NCBI GenBank assembly: GCA_949283125.1
Contig: CASDRK010000006.1
Span: forward strand, 26,910-90,909
Source of the DNA: an uncultured Clostridia bacterium
GTDB taxonomy: Bacteria; Bacillota; Clostridia; Christensenellales; Borkfalkiaceae
Length of the DNA stretch: 64,000 bases
Direction: 5' to 3'
In this document: positions 44,676 to 52,275 of the stretch, in pieces
Layout of the letters: every line of letters begins with the position of its first letter
How positions within the stretch are numbered: position 1 is the stretch's first letter
Translations under genes and position numbers: made by a program
Notes under the pieces: generated by a model
The model's database searches: none
What the model saw: the letters and a program-made list of their open reading frames with translations, nothing else
Told to the model about the DNA's origin: nothing

Positions 44676-45698
44676 TCAGATAGGTTTTGCGGATTCGCGG
44701 ACGCGCCGCGAAACGTACTCGGCGCGGTATTGGTCGCGCTCGGCGGCGGTGAGCCTGCGGTCGGCAGACAGCGTGAGGTTGGAGGGCTTCATCTTTATTA
44801 TCAGATCGTCCACCCAGCCCACGCCTTCGGCGGACACATAGCCCAGACATATGCCGAGCTTGAGTTCGGCGCACAGCCTCTCCATCTCCTCGCCGGACAT
44901 CAGCGCGCAGTTGGACAGAATGCCGCAGGCGCGCAGGCAGGCGTCCTTTACCGCCATGGCGCGCTCGCCCGTGCGCAGTTTTGCCCGCTCGCTGTGCTCC
45001 ATGTCGGCCACGCGGCCCGCGACCTGCTCGACCTGAAAGAGTATCTCCTCCTCCGTCACGCCCAGCGTGACCTCGTTGGACAGCTGGTACATGTAGCCTT
45101 CGGCCTGACTGCCCTCGCCGTACATGCCGCGCACGGTGAGACCTAGCCGGTTGGCCGAACGAATGACGCGGGGCATGAGTCCGGACATGGTGAGCGCGGG
45201 CAGAAAGAGCATTACGGACGCCCTGAGCCCGGTGCCCAGATTGGTGGGGCAGGCGGTGAGATAGCCGAGCTGTTCGTCGTAAGCAAACTGCAGAGAGCGG
45301 GCCATGGCGTTGTCCTTGCGGGACATGGTAGCATAGGCTTCGCGCAGGGCGTAGCCCTTTTCGATGCACTGTTCGCGCAGGTGGTCTTCCTCGTTTATCA
45401 TTATGGACACGTTGCGCTTTTCGTTTATGAGCGCGGCGGAACAGCGGGGGCGCTTTAAAAGCAGCGGACTGACAAGATGATTTTCGACGAGGTTTAAAGC
45501 CTCCTCCTCGGGTATGCCGTCCATGTAGTACAGTCTGAACTCGTCCACCTTGTTTATGGCCGACGACACGGCGCGGATTATCTCCTTTGCCTGCTTGTCG
45601 CCCTTAAGGCGGGAGGGAAAGGGATAGCCGTTGAGGTTGCGGGCGAGCCTTATGCGCGACGAAGCCACGACGGTAGACATTGAAGAATTGTCAGCCAT
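44676..45698 (-). CDS. mcsB: Protein arginine kinase McsB
   Basis: Phosphorylates arginine residues, tagging proteins for ClpCP. 340 residues of the guanido-kinase fold: SSRIRLARNLNGYPFPSRL near the N-terminus, INEEDHLREQCIEKG with the catalytic glutamate, and CPTNLGTGLRASVMLFLPAL with the conserved cysteine. The ATG at 45698, with GGAGG before it, overlaps the mcsA end by eight bases. ClpC follows by 98 bases. Confidence 0.96.
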   Translation of the reverse strand: MADNSSMSTVVASSRIRLARNLNGYPFPSRLKGDKQAKEIIRAVSSAINKVDEFRLYYMDGIPEEEALNLVENHLVSPLLLKRPRCSAALINEKRNVSIMINEEDHLREQCIEKGYALREAYATMSRKDNAMARSLQFAYDEQLGYLTACPTNLGTGLRASVMLFLPALTMSGLMPRVIRSANRLGLTVRGMYGEGSQAEGYMYQLSNEVTLGVTEEEILFQVEQVAGRVADMEHSERAKLRTGERAMAVKDACLRACGILSNCALMSGEEMERLCAELKLGICLGYVSAEGVGWVDDLIIKMKPSNLTLSADRRLTAAERDQYRAEYVSRRVRESAKPI

Positions 45699-46188
45699 TC
45701 GCACCTCCGTTCATTGCGTTTTTTATGGCGGTCATCTGTCTGTTGAGCCGGCTTGCCGACGGATAGTCGCCGCGGGCGAGCGCGGCTTCGAGCTGTTCCT
45801 GCAAAGCCTTTAAGCGCAGGCGGAGATCGTGCTCGGCGGAGTGATCCCCTCCCTCCTTGCCGACGTGGCGCGTCTTGCCCTGTATGCGCTCAATGGAAGG
45901 CATGAGCTCGTCCTTGAACACGTCGTAACAGCTGGAACAGCCCAGAAGACCCGTGCGCTCGTACTCTTCAAAGCGCATGCCGCACACCCTGCAAACCTTG
46001 TTCTTCGCGGGCGCGGCTTCGCCGAGAAGACCGCTGAGGATAGCGTCCGACATCACGCTTTCAAATTCGCCGTACTTATATTTATAGCACTGCTCGCACA
46101 GGTGCAGAGCCACTTTTTCTCCGCCGACGGTATCGATGAAATTCACCGTTGCCGGACGTTTTTTGCATTGCTGACAGATGAGTGACAT
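45691..46188 (-). CDS. mcsA: McsA, activator of McsB
   Basis: 165 residues from MSLICQQCKKRPATVNF at 46188. Two pairs of zinc-binding cysteines occur: CQQC with CEQC (about 5-37), and CRVC with CSSC (about 70-95). A UvrB/UvrC-like helical motif lies near the C-terminus (LRLRLKALQEQLEAALARGDYPSASRLN). This is the typical McsA layout. The longer open frame upstream runs through the promoter and is not translated. No ctsR gene precedes it. Confidence 0.94.
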   Translation of the reverse strand: MSLICQQCKKRPATVNFIDTVGGEKVALHLCEQCYKYKYGEFESVMSDAILSGLLGEAAPAKNKVCRVCGMRFEEYERTGLLGCSSCYDVFKDELMPSIERIQGKTRHVGKEGGDHSAEHDLRLRLKALQEQLEAALARGDYPSASRLNRQMTAIKNAMNGGANG

Positions 46189-46243
46189 TACCGCTCCGAT
46201 AACGGCGCCGCTTGCCGCGGCAGGCCGTATTATTACACATAAT

Positions 46244-46271
46244 ATTATAATACAAAACGCAAACTTGTAAA
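46244..46271 (-). promoter_or_regulatory. Predicted mcsA operon promoter
   Basis: TTTACA (46266-46271), 16 bases and TATAAT (46244-46249) on the minus strand. No CIRCE element or CtsR heptad repeat was found here. Confidence 0.65.
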
Positions 46272-46351
46272 CACTTTTTTGCACCTTAAAAATTTTAGCG
46301 CGGCAAAGCATATTTTTTGGGGTCGGCGGAAGAATTTTTTATGAAATATAA

Positions 46352-46404
46352 TTGCCTTAAAGCGCCGGCTGTGCTATAATTTTAAAGGTACTTAAGCAAC
46401 CTTT
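46352..46404 (+). promoter_or_regulatory. Predicted promoter and dyad operator of the NifU-like/GGGtGRT operon
   Basis: TTGCCT (46352-46357), 17 bases and TATAAT (46375-46380). The dyad AAAGGT-N9-ACCTTT (46384-46404), with a CTTAAG centre, lies over the predicted transcript start at about 46387. A repressor site is likely by position; the regulator is unknown. Confidence 0.6.
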
Positions 46405-46455
46405 CATATGCACCGCCGCAAAAGGCGGACATTAAAATTTTTTGGAGGAACTGTA

Positions 46456-47181
46456 ATGCAATATTCAAAAGACGTTGAAAACATGATTTGCGTTGCCAAA
46501 GGCGTTTCGGGCAAGTTCGAACACGGCCCCGCCCCCATCCCCGAAGAGGGACAGTGGATCCAGGCAAAGGAAATCAAGGACATCAAAGGTCTTACCCACG
46601 GCGTCGGTTGGTGCGCTCCCCAGCAGGGCGCCTGCAAACTTACGCTCAACGTGAAGGACGGCGTCATTCAGGAAGCGCTCGTGGAGACCATAGGCTGCTC
46701 CGGCATGACCCACTCCGCCGCCATGGCCGCGGAGATCCTGCCTCACAAAACCATTCTCGAAGCCCTTAACACCGACCTTGTGTGCGACGCAATCAACACC
46801 GCCATGAGGGAATTGTTCCTTCAGATAGTTTACGGCAGGACGCAGTCCGCCTTCTCCGACGACGGTCTGCCCGTGGGCGCCGGACTGGAGGACCTCGGCA
46901 AGGGCCTGCGCTCGCAGGTGGGCACCATGTACGGCACGGCCGCAAAGGGCGTCAGATATCTGGAGATGGCCGAAGGCTACGTCATTTCCATGGCGCTGGA
47001 CAAGAACAACGAAGTTTGCGGATACAAGTTCGTATCTCTGGGCAAGATGACCGACTTCATAAAGAAGGGCATGACGCCAAACGAGGCATACGAAAAGGCG
47101 ATAGGCACTTACGGCAGATACACAAAGGAACAGGGTGCGGTCAAGCACATCGACCCCAGAAACGACAAGGAGGTTGACTGA
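46456..47181 (+). CDS. NifU/IscU-like iron-sulfur scaffold protein of the GGGtGRT partner type
   Basis: 241 residues from MQYSKDVENM, with GGAGGA upstream. The NifU-like core has conserved cysteines in LTHGVGWCAPQQGACKLTL and in IGCSGMTHSAAM, placed as in scaffold proteins. The C-terminal part (YEFVSLGKM-type region: YKFVSLGKMTDFIKKGM) is specific to the group found with GGGtGRT proteins. The client and true function are unknown. The partner gene starts five bases after the stop, and both share the promoter at 46352-46380. Confidence 0.82.
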   Translation: MQYSKDVENMICVAKGVSGKFEHGPAPIPEEGQWIQAKEIKDIKGLTHGVGWCAPQQGACKLTLNVKDGVIQEALVETIGCSGMTHSAAMAAEILPHKTILEALNTDLVCDAINTAMRELFLQIVYGRTQSAFSDDGLPVGAGLEDLGKGLRSQVGTMYGTAAKGVRYLEMAEGYVISMALDKNNEVCGYKFVSLGKMTDFIKKGMTPNEAYEKAIGTYGRYTKEQGAVKHIDPRNDKEVD

Positions 47182-47186
47182 TTATC

Positions 47187-48188
47187 ATGGCACTGTTTGA
47201 AGGATTTGAAAGAAGAGAGGCCAAAATTCTCGGCGTGCTCAAAGAATACGGCATTAAGTCCATTGAAGAATGCAAAGAAATTGCTCTTTCCAAGGGCGTG
47301 GATTGTGAAAAAATAGTGCGCGGCACCCAGCCCATCTGCTTCGATAACGCCGTATGGGCCTACACCGTCGGCGCCGCCATAGCCATCAAAAAGGGTTGCG
47401 CAAAGGCCGCCGACGCGGCCGCCGCGATCGGCATAGGCCTGCAGAGCTTCTGCATACCCGGCTCGGTTGCCGAAAACAGAAAAGTAGGTCTCGGCCACGG
47501 CAATCTGGGCGCGATGCTCCTTTCCGAAGAGACCGACTGCTTCTGCTTCCTCGCCGGACACGAAAGCTTTGCCGCAGCCGAAGGCGCGATCAAAATAGCC
47601 GAAAACGCGAACAAGGTGCGCGTAAAGCCGCTGCGCGTCATACTCAACGGTCTCGGCAAGGACGCCGCTTACATCATATCGAGAATCAACGGCTTCACGT
47701 ACGTAAAAACGCAGTTCGACCCCTACACCGAAACCGTCAAAGTAGTAGACACCGTCGCTTTCTCCGACGGCGCCCGCGCAAAGGTGAAGTGCTACGGTGC
47801 CGACAGCGTGCCCGAAGGCGTTGCCATAATGAAGCTTGAAAACGTTTCGGTCTCCATCACAGGCAATTCCACTAACCCCACGCGCTTCCAGCATCCCGTT
47901 GCCGGCACGTACAAAAAGTGGTGCAACGAAAACAACGTTAAATACTTCTCCGTTGCGTCCGGCGGCGGCACGGGCAGAACGCTTCATCCCGACAACATGG
48001 CGGCCGGCCCCGCAAGCTACGGCATGACCGACACGATGGGCAGAATGCACTCCGACGCGCAGTTTGCAGGTTCCTCCTCCGTTCCCGCCCATGTGGAAAT
48101 GATGGGTCTCATCGGCATGGGCAACAACCCCATGGTCGGCGCAACCGTTGCCGTTGCTGTTGCAATTCAGGAAGGCATGAGCAAATAA
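47187..48188 (+). CDS. GGGtGRT family protein
   Basis: 333 residues with the name-giving motif: VASGGGTGRTLHPDNMAAG near residue 255. Other conserved stretches are SVAENRKVGLGHGNLGAMLL, AGHESFAAAEGAIKIAENANKVRVKP and STNPTRFQHPVAGTYKKW. The family is widespread in anaerobic bacteria and always uncharacterised as far as I know. Its pairing with a NifU-like scaffold suggests an Fe-S cluster or metal-linked role. GC content and codon use fit the main genome; the AT-rich island begins just after its terminator. Confidence 0.92.
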   Translation: MALFEGFERREAKILGVLKEYGIKSIEECKEIALSKGVDCEKIVRGTQPICFDNAVWAYTVGAAIAIKKGCAKAADAAAAIGIGLQSFCIPGSVAENRKVGLGHGNLGAMLLSEETDCFCFLAGHESFAAAEGAIKIAENANKVRVKPLRVILNGLGKDAAYIISRINGFTYVKTQFDPYTETVKVVDTVAFSDGARAKVKCYGADSVPEGVAIMKLENVSVSITGNSTNPTRFQHPVAGTYKKWCNENNVKYFSVASGGGTGRTLHPDNMAAGPASYGMTDTMGRMHSDAQFAGSSSVPAHVEMMGLIGMGNNPMVGATVAVAVAIQEGMSK

Positions 48189-48231
48189 GGCACACAAGAT
48201 ATTGTGTTTTAACTCAATTCAATAACAAAAT

Positions 48232-48265
48232 AAAGTGGTTTTGGAAATTTTCCAAAACCACTTTT
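48232..48265 (+). terminator. Terminator after the GGGtGRT gene
   Basis: AAAGTGGTTTTGG pairs with CCAAAACCACTTT around AAATTT, followed by TATTCATTTATT. Confidence 0.85.
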
Positions 48266-48304
48266 ATTCATTTATTCACGACCATAGGGTTGAATGAGCC
48301 TCCG

Positions 48305-48400
48305 GTTCAACATCAGTTCAACATTCATTGCCCATGTTGAACTGAGTTCAACGTCCGATTTTTTTCCGATGTTGAATTTTATAGCAAAAAGTCAACATTA
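48305..48400. repeat. Cluster of GTTCAACAT / ATGTTGAAC repeats
   Basis: Within 100 bases there are direct copies at 48305-48313 and 48316-48324, and a reverse copy at 48334-48342. CAGTTCAACAT and ATGTTGAACTG form a perfect 11-base inverted repeat around 9 bases (48314-48344). Weaker copies occur at about 48346 (GTTCAACGT), 48369 (ATGTTGAA) and 48392 (TCAACAT). Operator array, integration site or a decayed element are all possible. Confidence 0.65.
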
Positions 48401-48688
48401 TTTTACTATGAATATTTCTTTGGATAATTTGTGATTATTTAAGCCGTTTAACAGCATTAATTCCTTTAGTCGGTAAGCAAATATCGGAAGAGACATATTA
48501 TTTCCTCTTAAATAGGTGAGGTAATAACAGTATTATCCAATATTTTTTATTCAAATACCCGTAAGGGTGAACTATTCACACTACTGTACGGCAAAAAAAA
48601 ATTTCAAATATAAACAAAAAAATAAAGCCGGAGAAGTATTTATAAACTTACCAACTTGATTTTTACTTGATTTTAGACTAAAATTTCA

Positions 48689-48722
48689 CGAGGTCTGCGG
48701 CAAAATATTGCCGCAGACCTCG
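48689..48722 (-). terminator. Terminator at the 3' end of the island gene run
   Basis: A perfect 15-base-pair stem CGAGGTCTGCGGCAA with loop AATA; the minus strand then reads TGAAATTTTAG. It lies 11 bases past the last island gene. Confidence 0.85.
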
Positions 48723-48733
48723 CATTTGTTTTG

Positions 48734-49345
48734 CTATTCTTTGTGGAGCATATCGCCGAAAGGCTCTGCTTCACTTATAATTTGACAATCAAAAATTATT
48801 CTTGAATGTTTAAAGTAGGATATTTTTAAGGTTTTTGCGGAGGCAAGCTTTTTCAATTCCTCTATACTGCCGTATTTCTCATTCCAGAAAAAGCGGTATT
48901 TTTTATTGTTTTGATCGTATATAAAAGCCTCTTCGTTCTTCTTGCGGGAGAAAGTATCGCACATAAATCTTTTGGATTGTCTGATACACTGCAGCTCATA
49001 CATGGGCACTATCTTTGTGAATTCTATCTCTGATGTCTGAACGTTATCCTTTGATAAGCTATCGGCAATCAACTTAAAGAAGGGTACTACAGATAGAATG
49101 TTGCTCAGATTTATGAAGCCTGATAATGCAAAACAGTACCACCATGAATCAAATTCTATTCCAAACAAAACACTTTTTCCGAAAAGCATGTTAACGCTAT
49201 ATTTCAAATCAAATACAATAAGCATCGTGAAAAACGCAACAAGCATGGCAATTAGTCCAAAAATTATAGGGAAAATAATTAACTGAAAACAATATTTAAA
49301 CAATATTATATTCCTTAATTTTTCCTTACTGATATTATCAAACAT
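48734..49345 (-). CDS. Unrecognised membrane protein in the RHS island
   Basis: 203 residues, AT-rich codon use. Two hydrophobic spans, at about 22-48 and 66-92, flank a short loop. The C-terminal 110 residues are soluble and mixed charge (YELQCIRQSKRFMCDTFSRKK ... YRFFWNEKYGS). I know no family. It is the last gene of the minus-strand run that follows the RHS modules, so an immunity or accessory role is a guess from position. It resembles the 49437-50105 product in layout (two spans then a soluble domain), without obvious sequence identity. Confidence 0.65.
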   Translation of the reverse strand: MFDNISKEKLRNIILFKYCFQLIIFPIIFGLIAMLVAFFTMLIVFDLKYSVNMLFGKSVLFGIEFDSWWYCFALSGFINLSNILSVVPFFKLIADSLSKDNVQTSEIEFTKIVPMYELQCIRQSKRFMCDTFSRKKNEEAFIYDQNNKKYRFFWNEKYGSIEELKKLASAKTLKISYFKHSRIIFDCQIISEAEPFGDMLHKE

Positions 49346-49436
49346 AATTTAATAAACATTTTTTGGTTAACAAAAAAGCTCTACATGAGAGTTCTTTATA
49401 ATGATACAATAATAATCCATGCTTTTATAAATATAT

Positions 49437-50105
49437 CTATTTTTTTAATGAATTATAAAAATCCTCACCAATAGATACATATGACACAATTTCTTTGTTA
49501 TGCAAATTCAGTACGTCTAAATAAAATCTAGAAAGAATTATCAAATCATTCAGCGGAATCAGTTTTGTCTTGCTATTCTTTACAATAATACACTTTTTAA
49601 CTTTATTAAAACTATGAAAGTAAATATAAAAATTTTCATAATCTTCGGTTTTTAATGACCTGAACAGCTTAGCCAACTTGAATTTATTTTTGTTAATTAT
49701 AGGATAGTGGATATTCCTAATAAAATAGCTGCATATATATTTTTTAGGAAAAATATAACCTTTCATATTAAAATAGAAATTTTCATCCACATACCATTTA
49801 CCTGCCTCCCTTTCAAAAATATGCAATACAACATTTTTATCTTTCAAATATTGACTTTTTATATTCTTATATGTATCATCACTTAAAGTATTGAGCGGGA
49901 AAAGATTGGTTAACTGAGAAAAAACAATAAACAATGTAAGTATTTCTAACAAAATTAAAAACAGTGGTATAAACAAATATCCTATACCTAAAATTGATAA
50001 ATAATATAAAGACAATAAAGCAAGAAATAACACAACGGTCAGACACGTCAATATTGATATAAATATTAACGCAGTCCTTTTGTGAAAAACCTTTTTGTTT
50101 AACAA
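49437..50105 (-). CDS. Unrecognised membrane protein in the RHS island
   Basis: 222 residues. Two strong hydrophobic spans near 12-36 and 40-63, then a soluble domain rich in Lys, Ile, Asn, Phe and Tyr (ENFYFNMKGYIFPKKYICSYFIRN). No family recognised. Base composition is the most AT-rich in the window. About 110 bases separate it from the next gene upstream. The downstream gap (49346-49436) holds only a weak inverted repeat. Confidence 0.65.
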   Translation of the reverse strand: MLNKKVFHKRTALIFISILTCLTVVLFLALLSLYYLSILGIGYLFIPLFLILLEILTLFIVFSQLTNLFPLNTLSDDTYKNIKSQYLKDKNVVLHIFEREAGKWYVDENFYFNMKGYIFPKKYICSYFIRNIHYPIINKNKFKLAKLFRSLKTEDYENFYIYFHSFNKVKKCIIVKNSKTKLIPLNDLIILSRFYLDVLNLHNKEIVSYVSIGEDFYNSLKK

Positions 50106-50215
50106 GTTAAAATACCTCCTTCAACAAACCTACATCAAAACTAAGCGTATTTGAAAAAACACCATTGATAGCTTTGTGTGAGGTACTATTTGAAATTTCT
50201 GATAAAACTGCACAA

Positions 50216-50659
50216 TCACTCCATCACTGTTCTCATTTCATCCAAAATAAATTTACCGTTTTCAATATATATTACCAATTTGGCTGCTCCGGCGTTTTCA
50301 TCTGTACCGTCATCATTTTTATGTTTATCATAAAACAATTTCATAAGCGGCAAAATATTCTGCTCGAATTCACCTTGCAACTTCTCAGAATACATACTTT
50401 TACTTAAAATAAAAAATTTTACGCGAGAATATTCTTCCCATCCAAACCTACTCATATAGGGTCTGAATGCTCTGATAACAGCAACGGCTATACCTTTATT
50501 CTTTTTATTTAAACAGTAGTCTACGCTATTTTTAATAGGATCTCTGCTAATTTGAGTACCAAACCAAATATCAATTTTATCATTTTTAAAAATTGCCTTA
50601 ACTTCATTGGGCTTACAACAATATGTTTCATTGCTATTTAATCCGCGAACATCAAACAT
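50216..50659 (-). CDS. Unrecognised soluble protein, candidate immunity protein
   Basis: 147 residues, no membrane span. Distinctive pieces are KIDIWFGTQISRDPIKNSVDYC, VIRAFRPYMSRFGWEEYSRVKFF and a C-terminal KLVIYIENGKFILDEMR that looks like a beta strand pair. AGGAGGA lies about 12 bases before the ATG. It is the second gene after RHS module 1, the place where extra immunity genes often collect. No catalytic motif is seen. Confidence 0.65.
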   Translation of the reverse strand: MFDVRGLNSNETYCCKPNEVKAIFKNDKIDIWFGTQISRDPIKNSVDYCLNKKNKGIAVAVIRAFRPYMSRFGWEEYSRVKFFILSKSMYSEKLQGEFEQNILPLMKLFYDKHKNDDGTDENAGAAKLVIYIENGKFILDEMRTVME

Positions 50660-50724
50660 TGTTAATATCTATCCTCCTCTAAATCAAATAGCAAAAAGAA
50701 CACCCTCCTAAAACAGCAGGAAAA

Positions 50725-51117
50725 TTATCTTTTGTATAAAATACAAACGGAAAAGGCACCAGAAACATACTCATCCTTAATAATAGCAAGTTTATCTGTA
50801 AATGCAATAAACACGCCGGTTGCAATCATTAGTTTATTGATGGCTTCATCTAAAAGTAAATACCCGCCATCATCGGCATCATCGCTTATAATGTTACACT
50901 TTGCCTGCAAACAATCATATTTTTTTACTATTTCTATAAATTTACCATTCGAAATTTTACCGGAAAAAACAACGTACTTACTATCCAATAAACAAGGTAT
51001 CTTCTGAATTGCTTCGTCCCTCTTTTTATTTGATGCAAGCTCACAACAAATTCTTTTGACTTTGTCTTTTAATATAAAATTCTTAACAAATTGCTCTTCA
51101 ATTGCTATACTTGTCAT
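50725..51117 (-). CDS. Candidate immunity protein for RHS toxin module 1
   Basis: 130 residues from MTSIAIEEQFVKNFIL at 51117; GGAG is upstream. The start lies inside the 3' end of the RHS module (20-base overlap), the usual coupling of toxin and immunity genes. Small, soluble, alpha-beta pattern with a DDADDGGYLLLDEAINKLMIATGVFIAF stretch. I recognise no immunity family, so the call is from position. The frame is open for 17 more codons upstream, deeper in the RHS gene, but has no ribosome site there. Confidence 0.65.
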   Translation of the reverse strand: MTSIAIEEQFVKNFILKDKVKRICCELASNKKRDEAIQKIPCLLDSKYVVFSGKISNGKFIEIVKKYDCLQAKCNIISDDADDGGYLLLDEAINKLMIATGVFIAFTDKLAIIKDEYVSGAFSVCILYKR

Positions 51118-51970
51118 TTTCCCAATCTCCAAATAATAAAAGCATAATAATATAAAAATAGTGATCATGATAATAAGGGCTGTTTTTATTTACATTAGGA
51201 TGAAAATGAGGGCCTACCCATTTTCCATCTTTATTAAATTTGCCCTTATGAAAACGTGGTGTTCGTCCACCACCACGTCTCCGCGCTCTTTCTTCAGCAT
51301 CCTTTTTGGACTTTGCTCTTATTCGTGCCGCTCTTCTTTTAGGTTTATATTTCTGCTTTGAAAGTATCTGATCAAAAGTATAACTGCTAATAATTGACTG
51401 CTTTGCCTCTGACTGAACGGGTAAATCATCATCAATAGCAGAATCATTATCAACATTTATATCAGCAATATCGAGAACATTAGAGACATCCGGAATATTT
51501 ATTGACTCAACACTATCAACTATTGATTCGGCAAGATCTCCCGCAGCGTCCACTACAATAGGTGAAACAAAGATTGCAAATAAGCATGCACACAATAACC
51601 CTATCGCAGCAGTTGTCGATAATATCACAAATTTTCCGAAAGGGTCGATATAATTTACAGGATTATTCAAGCAATAAGCGTATAAATTAATGCCGTTCGT
51701 CTCGCAATTGTCAGCAAAAATAATGCTGTCCATATTGAGGAATCTGCCGACTTCGGGGTCGTAGTAGCGGGATTTTAAGAAGTATAATCCCGTTTCAACA
51801 TCATAGTAATAGCCGCGATAACGGAAGGGATTGAGGTTGCCGATATGGGTTGAACTTGTTATCTCGTTGCCATTGGCGTCTACAACCTTATGGTTGCCCC
51901 ATGCATCGTACTTATATTCTACCACGGTGTTGCCGTTATTGTCAATAAGAGCTATGATATTCCCCTGCAA
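51098..51970 (-). pseudogene. Truncated RHS-core protein with C-terminal toxin domain (module 1)
   Basis: The open frame begins abruptly inside an RHS core (QGNIIALIDNNG); the only start is TTG. It shows the RHS-associated core: VEYKYDAWGN, FRYRGYYYDVETGLYFLKSRYYDPEVGRFLNMDS and NLYAYCLNNPVNYIDPFGK. After the DPFG boundary comes a hydrophobic span, an acidic linker, then a basic tail KKDAEERARRRGGGRTPRFH with GPHFHP and YYHDHYFY. His-rich tails of this kind occur in nuclease-like polymorphic toxins, but I cannot name the family. It looks like a displaced RHS tip whose N-terminus is lost; it may be silent until recombined. Confidence 0.75.
51897..51925. repeat. 29-base exact repeat in RHS module 1 (copy 1)
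   Basis: Identical over 29 bases to 52982-53010. It encodes the VVEYKYDAWG core segment in both modules, while flanking sequence has diverged. It is a likely site of recombination between tips. Confidence 0.75.
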
Positions 51971-51980
51971 CCTTTAACGC

Positions 51981-52014
51981 AAAGACGGCGCAGCCAAAAA
52001 ACTACGCCGTCTTT
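51981..52014. repeat. Hairpin between the two RHS modules
   Basis: AAAGACGGCG pairs with CGCCGTCTTT around a 14-base A-rich loop, 10 bases upstream of where RHS module 1 begins. It may end transcripts from the 52054-52263 gene, but no T-run follows the stem. Confidence 0.55.
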
Positions 52015-52053
52015 ATCGATGCTACTGCAACATTGCCGATAATCATTCAAATA

Positions 52054-52263
52054 TCATTTATCAATTGTGCTATTATTTTCTTGCTTCTTTTTATCTCTTC
52101 TTAATATACAGGTTCTAATAATAGTAAGCACACCGCCAACTAATAAAGTAATATACCCTATAAGGCCAATAATAATTTTTCCATCTATATTAAAAAAAGA
52201 TATAGGTATAGTTATTATAGAAACAAGGTAAAATAAGACTATTAAAATTTTCACAATTTTCAT
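52054..52263 (-). CDS. Small two-span membrane protein, candidate immunity for RHS module 2
   Basis: 69 residues. Two hydrophobic spans (about 3-24 and 30-50) and a polar basic tail RRDKKKQENNS. GGAGG lies before the ATG, 12 bases after the RHS module 2 stop. Small two-span proteins commonly protect against membrane-active toxins, and the module 2 tail looks membrane-active, so the pairing is plausible but only positional. Confidence 0.65.
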   Translation of the reverse strand: MKIVKILIVLFYLVSIITIPISFFNIDGKIIIGLIGYITLLVGGVLTIIRTCILRRDKKKQENNSTIDK

Positions 52264-52275
52264 AAATTTATCCTC

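Larger units (their letters stand above)
48266..48733. other. AT-rich intergenic boundary of the accessory island
   Basis: 468 bases without a supported gene. Base composition drops sharply from the GC-rich left side to AT-rich. The left third carries the GTTCAACAT-type repeats (48305-48400). I see nothing recognisable between 48401 and 48688. A strong terminator hairpin closes the right end (48689-48722). Confidence 0.7.

Noticed and set aside
42613-44841. A 742-codon plus-strand frame opposite clpC
   Set aside because: A shadow of clpC, with composition typical of reversed codons and no domain.
46189-46455. CtsR or CIRCE heat-shock operators near mcsA
   Set aside because: Neither the AGGTCAAA-type heptads nor the TTAGCACTC-N9-GAGTGCTAA repeat is present.
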